A DNA stretch of 58,827 bases. Source: an uncultured Dorea sp. Lineage in GTDB: Bacteria; Bacillota; Clostridia; Lachnospirales; Lachnospiraceae. Shown here one piece after another: positions 8,448 through 16,754 of this stretch; positions within the stretch are counted from its first letter, which is position 1, and the number at the start of each line of letters is the position of its first letter. The stretch is from assembly GCA_910585725.1 (NCBI GenBank), contig CAJUFA010000020.1:1-58827 (forward strand), given 5' to 3'. The notes below the pieces were generated by a model. The model made no database searches and was not told the DNA's origin. It saw nothing but the letters and a program-made list of their open reading frames with translations. The position numbers and the translations under genes were made by a program.

Positions 8448-8487
8448 GCCAATTGATTTACTAACGGGAATCAATTGGCCGTTTTTT
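8448..8487 (+). terminator. Terminator of the RelA/SpoT cassette
   Basis: An 11-bp perfect stem (8448-8458 with 8469-8479) and a ten-base loop, followed by CG and six T residues. It ends the three-gene operon. Confidence 0.88.
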
Positions 8488-8528
8488 ATGCCGGGATGTT
8501 CAAAAATAGACGGCAAATTCTGGAGACT

Positions 8529-8693
8529 ATGGAATTAAAAGCGGACTGGAACAACTTTCTTCTTTTTATTCTCTCGGTGTGTATAATCAAAATTTCTTTT
8601 GTGACGATATATTATTATAGTGGGTTTTGGAGGCAAAGGAGGCAGTTAGGCTCTGGTCCAGATCCTGAGAAGGATATCCGGGGAATTTTTTGA
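8529..8693 (+). CDS. Possible small membrane peptide
   Basis: A 54-residue frame with a hydrophobic centre (about residues 9-28) and a basic end, behind a weak GGAGA. It sits between the cassette terminator and the surface-protein promoter, with no promoter of its own that I can see. It may be spurious or a gene remnant. Confidence 0.25.
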   Translation: MELKADWNNFLLFILSVCIIKISFVTIYYYSGFWRQRRQLGSGPDPEKDIRGIF

Positions 8694-8797
8694 AAAAAAC
8701 GGGGTTTTAGGGATGCTTTCTGAATATACTGTTATATATTCGGAAGTTGCTGTATAAGTTTATCTGATTTAAGCCGACGACTTAAGAGACAAAGTCG

Positions 8798-8826
8798 TTG
8801 AACTTCGACAAATAATACGATATACT
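8798..8826 (+). promoter_or_regulatory. Sigma-A promoter of the surface-protein gene
   Basis: TTGAAC (8798-8803), a spacer of exactly 17 bp and TATACT (8821-8826), about 90 bases before the start codon. The stretch 8694-8797 upstream shows nothing else clear. Confidence 0.75.
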
Positions 8827-8915
8827 TATATAGAATAGGATCTTAGAAACAGGAAGGTACTCTGTTTACATAGATTAGGGTAGATATCCAAGATTATAAT
8901 AAAGAAAGGACTACT

Positions 8916-11900
8916 ATGATGCAGAAAAAGAAATTAAAATTATTGTTGGCAGGTTTTGCCGCATCTACAATATTATTTGCAGCGCCATTGCCTGCGGCGG
9001 CATCAAACACGACGCCAGGTACATCAAACACGACGCCTTCCGGAGGTACGTCTGGCGGGAATGAGACGGCTCCCAGTACAGCTATTGCAAAAGACTTGTC
9101 TACGTTAAAAGAGGCGTTGACGCTTCCGGACTCGGATGCTCCTTGTCCGGCAAACTGTACACATGTTTTTACTGCTTCAACTGGTACAGCGGCACATACT
9201 GTTAAGGTATACAGCGGTTCTCACACGATTTACTTGCGGGGGAATATAAATATTGGAGCAACGGATGCTCCGGCCTTTGAGATTTCTGGTACGGCGAATG
9301 TTACATTAGCTTTGGAAAATGGTAGTAACGTTGTATTTGACGGAAAGACAACGTCTTATGCCGGTTTACAGGTTAGCGATAAAGGACAGTTGACGATAAG
9401 AGGCAACGGTGAATTGAAAGCTGTCGGGGGATCCCAGGGCGGCGCGGGTATCGGCGGTAATAGTCAGTCCGCGAACGTTGGTAGTATTACAATTCTTGGC
9501 GGTAAAGTAACGGCGGAGGGACATTGCGGCGGCGCGGGTATCGGCTCCGGCGTTGGCGGCGCGGCGGCTACTGCCATCAACATAAAGGGCGGTGAAGTCA
9601 CGGCTATAGGAAGCGATGGCGAAGAGCGTAATTCTGGAGGAGATCCTGTTCCTCCGGGACCTGGAATCGGCAGCCATATGATGGGTGCGAATCTTGATCA
9701 GAATTATCCTGGAAAGGCGTCTGGAAATGTAACCATATCAGGCGGCACAGTATATGCATATGGAGGAGTATATAAAGGTCAGTATGCGGGACGGTATGCA
9801 AGCGGTATACAGGCACAAAAATTGTCGTCGGATAAAGGAAGTACGGTTATTTATACAAACGACGACGAGTTGCCCGGCGTAGACAATGCTACTGAGTTAA
9901 ATGCTATTATTTGGGAAAAAGCGAAGGACGATACAAACCCTCCTAAGGAAGGTACCGTATGGGGGGACGCTACTTTAAACACGGGTCTGACAGGTCAAAA
10001 GTTAGTGCTTATGACGGGCAGTTCTTTGACGATCGGGACTAAAATCGGTTTTGATATAAACAGTGAAATAAAAGGAGATATGTCGAACAGGATTATAGAT
10101 GTGGATAATTTGCAGGGGCCGGGTCAAGTAAACGTTCCGAACAAAATCGTCACGTTAAATGAGTCGGATTTTACGGAATACGCTCCTTTTAACGACAATA
10201 AAGAAAAGACCTTTAGCGGTATGGATAAAGACTTTACGAAGGATATACTCGTGCATAGACAAAAGAGGGAAAATGCGAGTTATGGACCGCTGCCTGTAGA
10301 CGACAGTAAATTCAACGAACCTGTTATTGAGTTGAGTAAGGCCGGTATAGGAAAGATCTGCAAAGCCGGATGGTATACGGTGACTTATCAGCATAAAGAA
10401 GATCCAGACAGAAAGATTGTTCTGAATGGTATTCATGTGGCGCAGAGACATCTTAACGACTGTGAAATCGTAATACCAGATCAGATCTATACCGGTACGG
10501 CGGTAGAACCGGAAATTTCTATATTGCTTGATAAAGAGCCTCTCGAAATGGAGGACGGTGATTATTCCCTTAGCGATTGGGAGAATAATATTGACGTAGG
10601 GGATGTTTCTGTTGGAATTACGGCTAATCCACAGGGTAATCTCGATTCCTCGGATTCCTCAGGGAGAAAAATAGTAAAAGATTATAAGATTATCGGAGTT
10701 CCTATTGACGACGCGGTGGTAACCGTGGATCCGGCGTCAGGTATTTACAGCGGCGAGGAACATGTGTTAGGTAAGGATTTTAAGATCTCAGTATCCTTGA
10801 ACGGCGCAGAGTTAAAGGTGAAGGATGATTATGAGATCGTTTCCGGAGAGGGTGCGGATGTGACCAGCGCGGGGGACGTTATATACACGATTCAGGGCGT
10901 TAATAACTATAGCGGAACCAAAGAAGCCAAGTATACTATTGATAGGAAAGAGATTACGATAAAGCCTGACAGCATAATTGTGGAGTCGAAGGACTATGAC
11001 GGCAACGGTGAAGTAGTAGTAAAGGACGTAGAGTTTGACGGACTTGTTTCGGCCGATAAAGGAAAAAAAGTCAAGCTTAAATCGAAAGGTATCGTCGACG
11101 CAAATAATGAAGGCCATGCAGGCGAATATGCAAGTATTCATTTTGAAGGCGAGATAGAGTTAGAGTATGAAGACGCGGATGGAAAGAGGACGCCTTGTAC
11201 AAACTACACCGTTACATATAATGGTGAGGAGATTCCGCTGAAAGAGAAAGCAGTAATTAATAAAGTAACGCCTGGGAAACGGAAACCGACGCATGTAGAT
11301 CCTTATACAGTTAATGCAAACGGAATTACTTTTGATTGTACTATACAGATTAACAGGCAGCCGGGAATAGAGTATGAATTTAAGATGGATGGCGATCCGA
11401 CTGAAGAGGATGGTTGGATACCAGAGATTAACGTGGAGGATAAGGAAAAGGCGTCTGCCATATTTGTAGGCATTAAGCCGGCAGAAAATGCTGATGATAA
11501 GCATATTTTCTTTGTTCGTTCAAAGAAGTCGCCTGATGTAGTAAGGGTATTGATGGATACGGAGGAAGTAGTCTTTGAAAGACTTCCGAATCCGAAAGAA
11601 CTTCCTGCAAAACCAACGATATCGTATAATGAAGAGATGAACCCTGACAAGAAGACATATACGGTAACAATTGATAAGTTGGAAGATAAGAGTATTGAGT
11701 ATCGGATTATTGAATCAGGAAGTGAAGAAGATGTTAAATTCTCTGATTCCAATATAGATCCTCTTTGTAATCCGGGTACGACATACATTGGTCAGATCAG
11801 GTATAAACAGACAGAGGTTTACAGGGCGAGCGATCCGGTCTCTTCGGATGAGCTTACAACCCCATCGATAGAGGCTAAAGTGAATTATAAGCCTAAATGG

Positions 11901-12890
11901 ACGCGTATTATACCGAATCAGTCAGAAGATATTGTGCTTCCACCGGGATTGCAAGAAGCCGACTATGAGAAGATGTCGGAGGTTACTGCCGATTTGACAG
12001 GCTATCTTAGCGGAATCAAAGACTTGTGGGCAGTGCAGGGATATGATAAAGAACGTACGGCGTTTTATGATGTGAAGATACAAGTTATCACGGAAGAAGG
12101 TAATAAAAAGACAGTCAGAGATGCCGAGCCAGGTGATTTTGAGAACGGAGGCATTAAGGTTACGCTACCGGCAAGACAGCTTCCGGAGGGAGTGGTTTCA
12201 ACAGAGAATCAGTTCTCGGCCGTGCATATGTTTGAAACGGATGATTATGCGGAATATTCAGCCGGAGATATTGAAGTCTGTGTGAACGAGGACGGAGCAG
12301 AGGTATTTGAGGGGCAGGTAAAAGGTGTTACGTTTATTGTGAACGGTGCTTCTCCGGTGGGAATCGCATGGTCGATGGCGCCGGAAGAAGATAATACGCC
12401 TATTCCAGATCCAACGCCAACGCCAACTCCTCCGGGCAATGAAGGTGAAGATCAGACCAAGGAGCCTTTGAGTGATGCTGATGATAAGAATCAAGACAAG
12501 GATAATAACAATCAAACAGATGATAAGAAGAATGATGGTACGGATAGCCAGGATAAGGACGCTCAGTCCATAGCGGACGCATTGAAATCGGCGATAGCTT
12601 CCTTAGCTCCGAAGACGGGGGATACCAGTAAGATTATCATGTGGGCCGTTATAGCCGTTGCAGCGTGTATTGCGGTGATCGCGGCAGTACGCAGTAAGAT
12701 GAAGACAGGAAGGAAAGGGAAATCAAACGCTCAGACGACAGCGTCAGCGAAGAAACCTGCTGCGTCGGCGTCTAAGAAGACGACAACCGCAGGAAATAAG
12801 TCTGCTGCGGCAGGAGCACAGAAAAAGACGTCTGCAGCAGCGAAGAAACCTGCTTCAGGAACGGCAAAGAAGACGTCAAAAAAGAAATAA
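8916..12890 (+). CDS. Large cell-surface protein with basic C-terminal tail
   Basis: A 1324-residue secreted protein. The signal peptide (about 1-30) ends in an Ala-rich site, then a Thr/Ser/Pro/Gly linker. Residues about 95-330 carry Gly-rich repeats ('GGAGIGGN', 'ITILGGKVTAEG', 'NVTISGGTVYAYGG') expected of a parallel beta-helix, as in carbohydrate-binding or adhesin domains. From about 520 to 800 come three Ig-like modules, the third resembling the YDG type. A Pro/Thr spacer and an Asp/Lys/Asn-rich stretch lead to 'APKTGD', a degenerate sortase-like motif, and one membrane segment. Instead of the usual few basic residues, about 65 Lys/Ala/Ser/Thr residues follow, resembling a histone H1 tail. 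It has its own promoter and terminator. Adhesion or wall attachment is inference. Confidence 0.85.
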   Translation: MMQKKKLKLLLAGFAASTILFAAPLPAAASNTTPGTSNTTPSGGTSGGNETAPSTAIAKDLSTLKEALTLPDSDAPCPANCTHVFTASTGTAAHTVKVYSGSHTIYLRGNINIGATDAPAFEISGTANVTLALENGSNVVFDGKTTSYAGLQVSDKGQLTIRGNGELKAVGGSQGGAGIGGNSQSANVGSITILGGKVTAEGHCGGAGIGSGVGGAAATAINIKGGEVTAIGSDGEERNSGGDPVPPGPGIGSHMMGANLDQNYPGKASGNVTISGGTVYAYGGVYKGQYAGRYASGIQAQKLSSDKGSTVIYTNDDELPGVDNATELNAIIWEKAKDDTNPPKEGTVWGDATLNTGLTGQKLVLMTGSSLTIGTKIGFDINSEIKGDMSNRIIDVDNLQGPGQVNVPNKIVTLNESDFTEYAPFNDNKEKTFSGMDKDFTKDILVHRQKRENASYGPLPVDDSKFNEPVIELSKAGIGKICKAGWYTVTYQHKEDPDRKIVLNGIHVAQRHLNDCEIVIPDQIYTGTAVEPEISILLDKEPLEMEDGDYSLSDWENNIDVGDVSVGITANPQGNLDSSDSSGRKIVKDYKIIGVPIDDAVVTVDPASGIYSGEEHVLGKDFKISVSLNGAELKVKDDYEIVSGEGADVTSAGDVIYTIQGVNNYSGTKEAKYTIDRKEITIKPDSIIVESKDYDGNGEVVVKDVEFDGLVSADKGKKVKLKSKGIVDANNEGHAGEYASIHFEGEIELEYEDADGKRTPCTNYTVTYNGEEIPLKEKAVINKVTPGKRKPTHVDPYTVNANGITFDCTIQINRQPGIEYEFKMDGDPTEEDGWIPEINVEDKEKASAIFVGIKPAENADDKHIFFVRSKKSPDVVRVLMDTEEVVFERLPNPKELPAKPTISYNEEMNPDKKTYTVTIDKLEDKSIEYRIIESGSEEDVKFSDSNIDPLCNPGTTYIGQIRYKQTEVYRASDPVSSDELTTPSIEAKVNYKPKWTRIIPNQSEDIVLPPGLQEADYEKMSEVTADLTGYLSGIKDLWAVQGYDKERTAFYDVKIQVITEEGNKKTVRDAEPGDFENGGIKVTLPARQLPEGVVSTENQFSAVHMFETDDYAEYSAGDIEVCVNEDGAEVFEGQVKGVTFIVNGASPVGIAWSMAPEEDNTPIPDPTPTPTPPGNEGEDQTKEPLSDADDKNQDKDNNNQTDDKKNDGTDSQDKDAQSIADALKSAIASLAPKTGDTSKIIMWAVIAVAACIAVIAAVRSKMKTGRKGKSNAQTTASAKKPAASASKKTTTAGNKSAAAGAQKKTSAAAKKPASGTAKKTSKKK

Positions 12891-12923
12891 TGTGTAAACA
12901 GTAATTACAGAAGTAATAGAAAG

Positions 12924-12955
12924 GGCTTTGGAAATAGATTTCCGGAGCCTTTTTT
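12924..12955 (+). terminator. Terminator of the surface-protein gene
   Basis: An 11-bp stem (12924-12934 with 12939-12949, including wobble pairs) and a four-base loop, followed by a run of T residues. Confidence 0.88.
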
Positions 12956-12956
12956 A

Positions 12957-13082
12957 TTCTATTCTGTGATAGTATACTCCGGGTATCGTCATGAAATTCA
13001 TAATTATGCGGCGATCAAGGATGAAGTAGAGGCAGGGATTATCGAATTCATGGATGAGATTACGGAAAGAATAAAAGCATAG
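12957..13082 (+). pseudogene. 3' remnant of an alpha/beta-hydrolase gene
   Basis: An open frame without a start runs to TAG at 13080-13082. It encodes about 41 residues including 'YSGYRHEIHNY', then an acidic helix ending 'EFMDEITERIKA'. This matches the C-terminal end of lysophospholipase/monoglyceride-lipase type hydrolases, where the His of 'RHE' is the catalytic histidine. The remaining 85-90% of the gene is missing and the terminator of the surface-protein gene lies directly upstream. It reads as a deletion scar. Confidence 0.55.
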
Positions 13083-13092
13083 CTGCGAGGCA

Positions 13093-13152
13093 GCTGACGA
13101 CCGCTTTTGAAACACAGGTATTTGTTATCTGATTTGAAAGCGGTCGTTCAGC
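13093..13152. repeat. Inverted repeat, 15-bp arms
   Basis: 13093-13107 (GCTGACGACCGCTTT) is the reverse complement, with one inserted base, of 13137-13152 (AAAGCGGTCGTTCAGC). About 29 bases separate the arms. There is no T run on either strand, so it is not a standard terminator. It could be a remnant of a small mobile or palindromic element next to the gene scar. The remainder of 13083-13253 shows nothing else. Confidence 0.6.
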
Positions 13153-13253
13153 AGCAGCCAATTGGCGCGGAATAACTGCATGAGCTGCCAGTAGCCGATT
13201 CCCCTTAGCATTAACGACAGAAGAGATCCAGAGTGCTGCGCGCCGTTTGAAAG

Positions 13254-14363
13254 TTATACCAGTAATTTGTTCAGACAGTTTAGGAGCCGCGTATTATCAT
13301 CCGGATTCATAATACAGAATCGTATATATTCTCCTGGAAGTCCTTCGAAGGAGGAGCAATCCCGGATCATCATCCCTTGCCGGATGGCATGGTCGAATAC
13401 GTCGAAAGAAGTGAGGCCGTCTTTCAGAAGTTTTATCAGGATGAAATTCCCATAGGCAGGATAGACTTTCACGTGGTCGAGTTCCTTAAGCCTGGTCAGA
13501 CATCTGTCACGTTCCGAAAGGATAAGTTCTCTCGTACGGTTGATATAATCTGTATCTTGGAGCATCAGCTCCCCGGCGTATGCCCCGAGACTGTTTAAAG
13601 ACCAGGGATTTTGGTTTCTTTTTAGCTCTTTTAAGAATTGACGGTTGCTGGTCACACCGTAACCAAGACGCAGACCGGGAGCGGCGAAGAACTTAGATAC
13701 GCCTCGGATAACCATAAGATTGTCAAAATCGGATACCAGGGGTATTGCGGTAATTTCGTCTATATGCGGTGAAAATTCCACGTAAGTTTCATCAATCATA
13801 ATGAAGATTTCCCGTTCTTTACATAATCTTGCCAGCCGCCGCAATTTATCCTGTGTAAGGGCAGAGGAAGTAGGGTTATTGGGATTACACAGAATCAGGA
13901 AATCAATATCGTCTGTAAGCGCATTCTTAAAATCATCCATATCCATCCGGAAGTCCTGAGATTCCTTCAGATAATAATGAGAGATATGTCCGCCGGTAAG
14001 AGACAGCTCCCGATCGTATTCAGAATACGTAGGGCCGATTACAAGTGCATGCCGGGCGCTGCGCTGGCCGATCAGCAAAGAGATCAGCTCGGTGGAACCA
14101 TTGCCGGTCACTACATAATCCGCATTCGTACTGCAGTATGCGGCGATGACCTGCCTGAGGCTCTTATAATCCCTGTCTGGATAACTTGTAATAATATCAA
14201 GATGCTCCGTCAGTTTTTTGCGTACGGAATCCGACAGTCCGAGAGGATTCACATTTGCACCGAATTTTACGATATTTTCTTTGGAGATTCCATAGTATTG
14301 TTCAATCTGTTCAATGTCGCTCCCGTGAAATGCGGGGCGAGGCGGTTTCCGATTTTCTTGCAT
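13254..14363 (-). CDS. PLP-dependent aminotransferase, HisC/CobD-like
   Basis: A 369-residue class I/II aminotransferase-fold enzyme. The opening 'HGSDIEQIEQYYGI...FGANVNPLG' is the signature of the branch containing threonine-phosphate decarboxylase (CobD) and histidinol-phosphate aminotransferases. 'CNPNNPT', 'IDETYVEF' and 'GVSKFFAAPGLRLGYG' with the PLP lysine are intact. No cobalamin or histidine genes are nearby, so the specificity (decarboxylase or transaminase) stays open. It is monocistronic, with AAAGGAA before the start. Confidence 0.8.
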   Translation of the reverse strand: MQENRKPPRPAFHGSDIEQIEQYYGISKENIVKFGANVNPLGLSDSVRKKLTEHLDIITSYPDRDYKSLRQVIAAYCSTNADYVVTGNGSTELISLLIGQRSARHALVIGPTYSEYDRELSLTGGHISHYYLKESQDFRMDMDDFKNALTDDIDFLILCNPNNPTSSALTQDKLRRLARLCKEREIFIMIDETYVEFSPHIDEITAIPLVSDFDNLMVIRGVSKFFAAPGLRLGYGVTSNRQFLKELKRNQNPWSLNSLGAYAGELMLQDTDYINRTRELILSERDRCLTRLKELDHVKVYPAYGNFILIKLLKDGLTSFDVFDHAIRQGMMIRDCSSFEGLPGEYIRFCIMNPDDNTRLLNCLNKLLV

Positions 14364-14679
14364 GTTCTATATTCCTTTCTCGTTAAAACGTTCGATTTAA
14401 AATATTGTAGCATATTTCGGAAGTTATTTGAAGGTTGATTTTCCGGTGTGATTGGCTTGGGTGTGAAAAGCGGCCCGGCACATTCTTAATTTAAAAAAAA
14501 TATGTTCTGTGTTTTGGTGTGCGGCATGGTACAATATAGAATGGGATATTAAAAAACGAAGAAAGGAATGCATGATTGTAAAGAATATATTGTTATGGAC
14601 TCTGATTGAGAATAGCATCAGTTATGAACGACGGATTAACTGGAAATTTCAATCCATGCATAAGGTAAGAGAAGGCATT
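14364..14679. other. Intergenic region with possible extended -10
   Basis: Divergent spacer between the aminotransferase and the next plus-strand gene. The only regulatory-looking feature is TGGTACAAT (14527-14535), an extended -10 without a good -35. An in-frame ATG at 14572 behind AAAGGAA would lengthen the following protein by 36 residues; it is not preferred because those residues look unlike a conserved domain. Confidence 0.35.
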
Positions 14680-15381
14680 ATGAATGTGGCAGAAATAAGA
14701 AGTAAGAACACTTCGAACCAGACAGAAGAACACAAAAAACAAGCGGAGCTCTTCAGAAAGAAGGTAGAGAATGAATGGTTTTCCCAAAGTTTGGCGAGGC
14801 TCCAGTTTGGGGATAGGAAAGAGCATAAGTTATTTCAGGAGAAAGAGGTTAAGACAGGCGTATTTGGCAATAAGACGCTTGCAGAGGCGGCCGGATTTAC
14901 CTCGGATTACGATGTTGATTGGGAATCGGAAGGGACGGAGGAGCTGACAAAAGAGCAGATCAGCCAGTTGAAAGAAAAGTATAATATGGAGGATTTGACA
15001 GGAGAAGACTACCGCAACCTTCTGAAAGAGTTGGTGAATATGAAAGTAATTACCCAGCAAGAGGCCGAGATGCAGTATCTCTATAAAAAGATGCCGCCGT
15101 GCACGGCTATGATTATGCCGGACGACGGACGTTTTTATGGAAGAGACGCCGCTTCATCGAGTTATCTGGATCGGGTGCGGCAGGAAAAAGCATCTGCAGA
15201 GTATGTTTTATCCATGATCCGGCAGGGTAAATGCCAGGTGGCTCCGCCTGGCGCGCTGAGTTCCGTATACGCGTTTTATATGAAAGAACAAGAATATAAC
15301 GAGAAAATAGAAAGAATACTCTGGCAATTGCAGGGAGATTCAGCAGGTACAGAGGGTATTCTGATGAATAAGGAGTCCTGA
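14680..15381 (+). CDS. Hypothetical cytoplasmic protein, 233 residues
   Basis: Not recognised. It is hydrophilic and probably helical, rich in Glu, Lys and Gln, with no signal or membrane segment. The central part ('LTKEQISQLKEKYNMEDLTGEDYRNLLKEL') looks like paired helices of the kind in EF-hand-like or secretion-associated proteins, without clear calcium ligands. The start at 14680 has AGAAGG upstream; 14572 is an alternative. The next gene (15471) may be co-transcribed. Confidence 0.55.
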   Translation: MNVAEIRSKNTSNQTEEHKKQAELFRKKVENEWFSQSLARLQFGDRKEHKLFQEKEVKTGVFGNKTLAEAAGFTSDYDVDWESEGTEELTKEQISQLKEKYNMEDLTGEDYRNLLKELVNMKVITQQEAEMQYLYKKMPPCTAMIMPDDGRFYGRDAASSSYLDRVRQEKASAEYVLSMIRQGKCQVAPPGALSSVYAFYMKEQEYNEKIERILWQLQGDSAGTEGILMNKES

Positions 15382-15470
15382 TATGCACAAGGAATGCGGC
15401 AGATTGTTCGACAATTGTTTTTCTGGCAGTCTGCCGAAGAGGATGAACATACTTCAGGGAGGTGCATGTG

Positions 15471-15761
15471 ATGGATTACATACGCGCGGCAGAGGTTTTG
15501 CCGCAGGAATTGATCGAACAGTTACAACAATATGTGGACGGCGCCGCAGTCTATATCCCTAAGAAGGAGGAAGGAAAGAAAGCATGGGGGGAAAGGACCA
15601 GCACAAAGACAGAACTTGCAAAAAGGAATGCGAGAATATATACGGAGCATCTGTCAGGCAGACCGATTAAGGAATTGGCAAAGAAGTATTTTCTGGCGGA
15701 AAAGAGTATCCAGCGTATTATACGGCAGGAGCGCCAAAAGCTACAGATTACAGTTCCTTAA
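15471..15761 (+). CDS. CD3324 family protein (Mor-like helix-turn-helix)
   Basis: A 96-residue protein matching the clostridial CD3324 family: 'YIRAAEVLPQELIEQLQQYVDGAAVYIPKK', then 'RNARIYTEHLSGRPIKELAKKYFLAEKSIQRIIR', which has the shape of a C-terminal helix-turn-helix. A GGGAGGTG ribosome binding site supports the ATG at 15471. Members are presumed DNA-binding regulators of unknown target. Its last 21 bases overlap the end of the convergent AraC gene. Confidence 0.75.
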   Translation: MDYIRAAEVLPQELIEQLQQYVDGAAVYIPKKEEGKKAWGERTSTKTELAKRNARIYTEHLSGRPIKELAKKYFLAEKSIQRIIRQERQKLQITVP

Positions 15762-16595
15762 TGCGCTGTCAATATCGGATTCTTCAAGCGCTGAAAATTT
15801 CCGGAATTCCTTCGGTGTCATTCCGGTCATCTGGCGGAATTGATTACAGAATGCGGAAGTATCTTTAAAGCCGCAGGAATATGCGATCTCTGTTACAGAA
15901 TGTTCTGTAGAGCGAAGCATATTACCTGCGGCTCTTATTCTTAATCGCTGCAGGTAACCTTTTGGAGATATCTGTTCTTGCTCCTTGAAGATTCTGTACA
16001 GATAAGTCCGGTCTATCCCGATAAAGGTTGCGATCTCTGAGATGTGGATATCATAGCTGTAATTATTTTTCATATATTCTCTCGCCATCTCCAGGTAGAT
16101 CTGAGTCAGGTCTTTCTGGTTTTTGACCGGGTTAGAGCCCATTCCCCCCAGGAGCTCCAGCAGCAGTCCGCAGGCAGTTAAGGCGTTCCGGTCGGTCTGT
16201 GTATAATATTCCCGCATACGGGTACTGATCTGTTCATAGATTCCGGTCATCCACTTTGCGTCTTTGATATAGCAGACCGGAGAAGAGTCAAAGTAAGTCT
16301 CGCTTAGAATTGACGTTACTTCCGTCCCGTCGAAACCGATCCACATATATTCCCAGGGATCCAGGACGTCGGCTTCATAATAGGTAGTTTCCAGCGGGCG
16401 GATCAGGAAAGCGTCTCCGGCTGTCAGCGTATATTCTCTGCCGTCCAGACGGAAGATTCCTTTCCCTTTTAATATAGTGTGGATGAGATAATGCGGACGG
16501 ATCCCGGGGCCATAGCTGTGCCCGGAGGAGCATTTTTCTCTTCCATAAAAATAGACGGCCAGCGGCTTCATGGAGTGGTTGGTATGCTGATTCAT
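15741..16595 (-). CDS. AraC family transcriptional regulator
   Basis: A 284-residue regulator with an N-terminal cupin sugar-sensing domain ('GPGIRPHYLIHTILKGKGIFRLDG', about residues 28-90) and two C-terminal AraC helix-turn-helix motifs (from about 178; 'TEIAYSCGFKDTSAFCNQFRQMTGMTPKEFR'). It resembles MsmR/RafR-type activators of alpha-galactoside genes. It is transcribed away from the GH4 glycosidase gene with a 159-base shared control region, so it most likely activates that gene in response to its substrate. Confidence 0.88.
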   Translation of the reverse strand: MNQHTNHSMKPLAVYFYGREKCSSGHSYGPGIRPHYLIHTILKGKGIFRLDGREYTLTAGDAFLIRPLETTYYEADVLDPWEYMWIGFDGTEVTSILSETYFDSSPVCYIKDAKWMTGIYEQISTRMREYYTQTDRNALTACGLLLELLGGMGSNPVKNQKDLTQIYLEMAREYMKNNYSYDIHISEIATFIGIDRTYLYRIFKEQEQISPKGYLQRLRIRAAGNMLRSTEHSVTEIAYSCGFKDTSAFCNQFRQMTGMTPKEFRKFSALEESDIDSALRNCNL

Positions 16596-16695
16596 ATTAT
16601 CGGTCCTTTCTCTGGATAAGCAACTGTAGAAATATTATACAACATTTTTGCAATTTCTGACAACATATAGCATAGCTTTTTTAGCCTCAAGAAAA

Positions 16696-16701
16696 TATAA
16701 T
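16696..16701 (+). promoter_or_regulatory. -10 element of the GH4 gene
   Basis: A perfect TATAAT, but the -35 position has only TAGCTT. A promoter with a good -10 and poor -35 fits dependence on the divergently encoded AraC activator. The AT-rich upstream stretch 16640-16675 is where its half-sites would lie; I could not define them. Confidence 0.45.
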
Positions 16702-16754
16702 TTGGATATCATAATGAAACATTTGAAGAAGACAAGAAACGGAGGATTAGAGGC

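Noticed and set aside
8475..8528. Upstream extension of the small frame at 8529
   Set aside because: It begins inside the hairpin and T run of the cassette terminator and has no ribosome binding site there.
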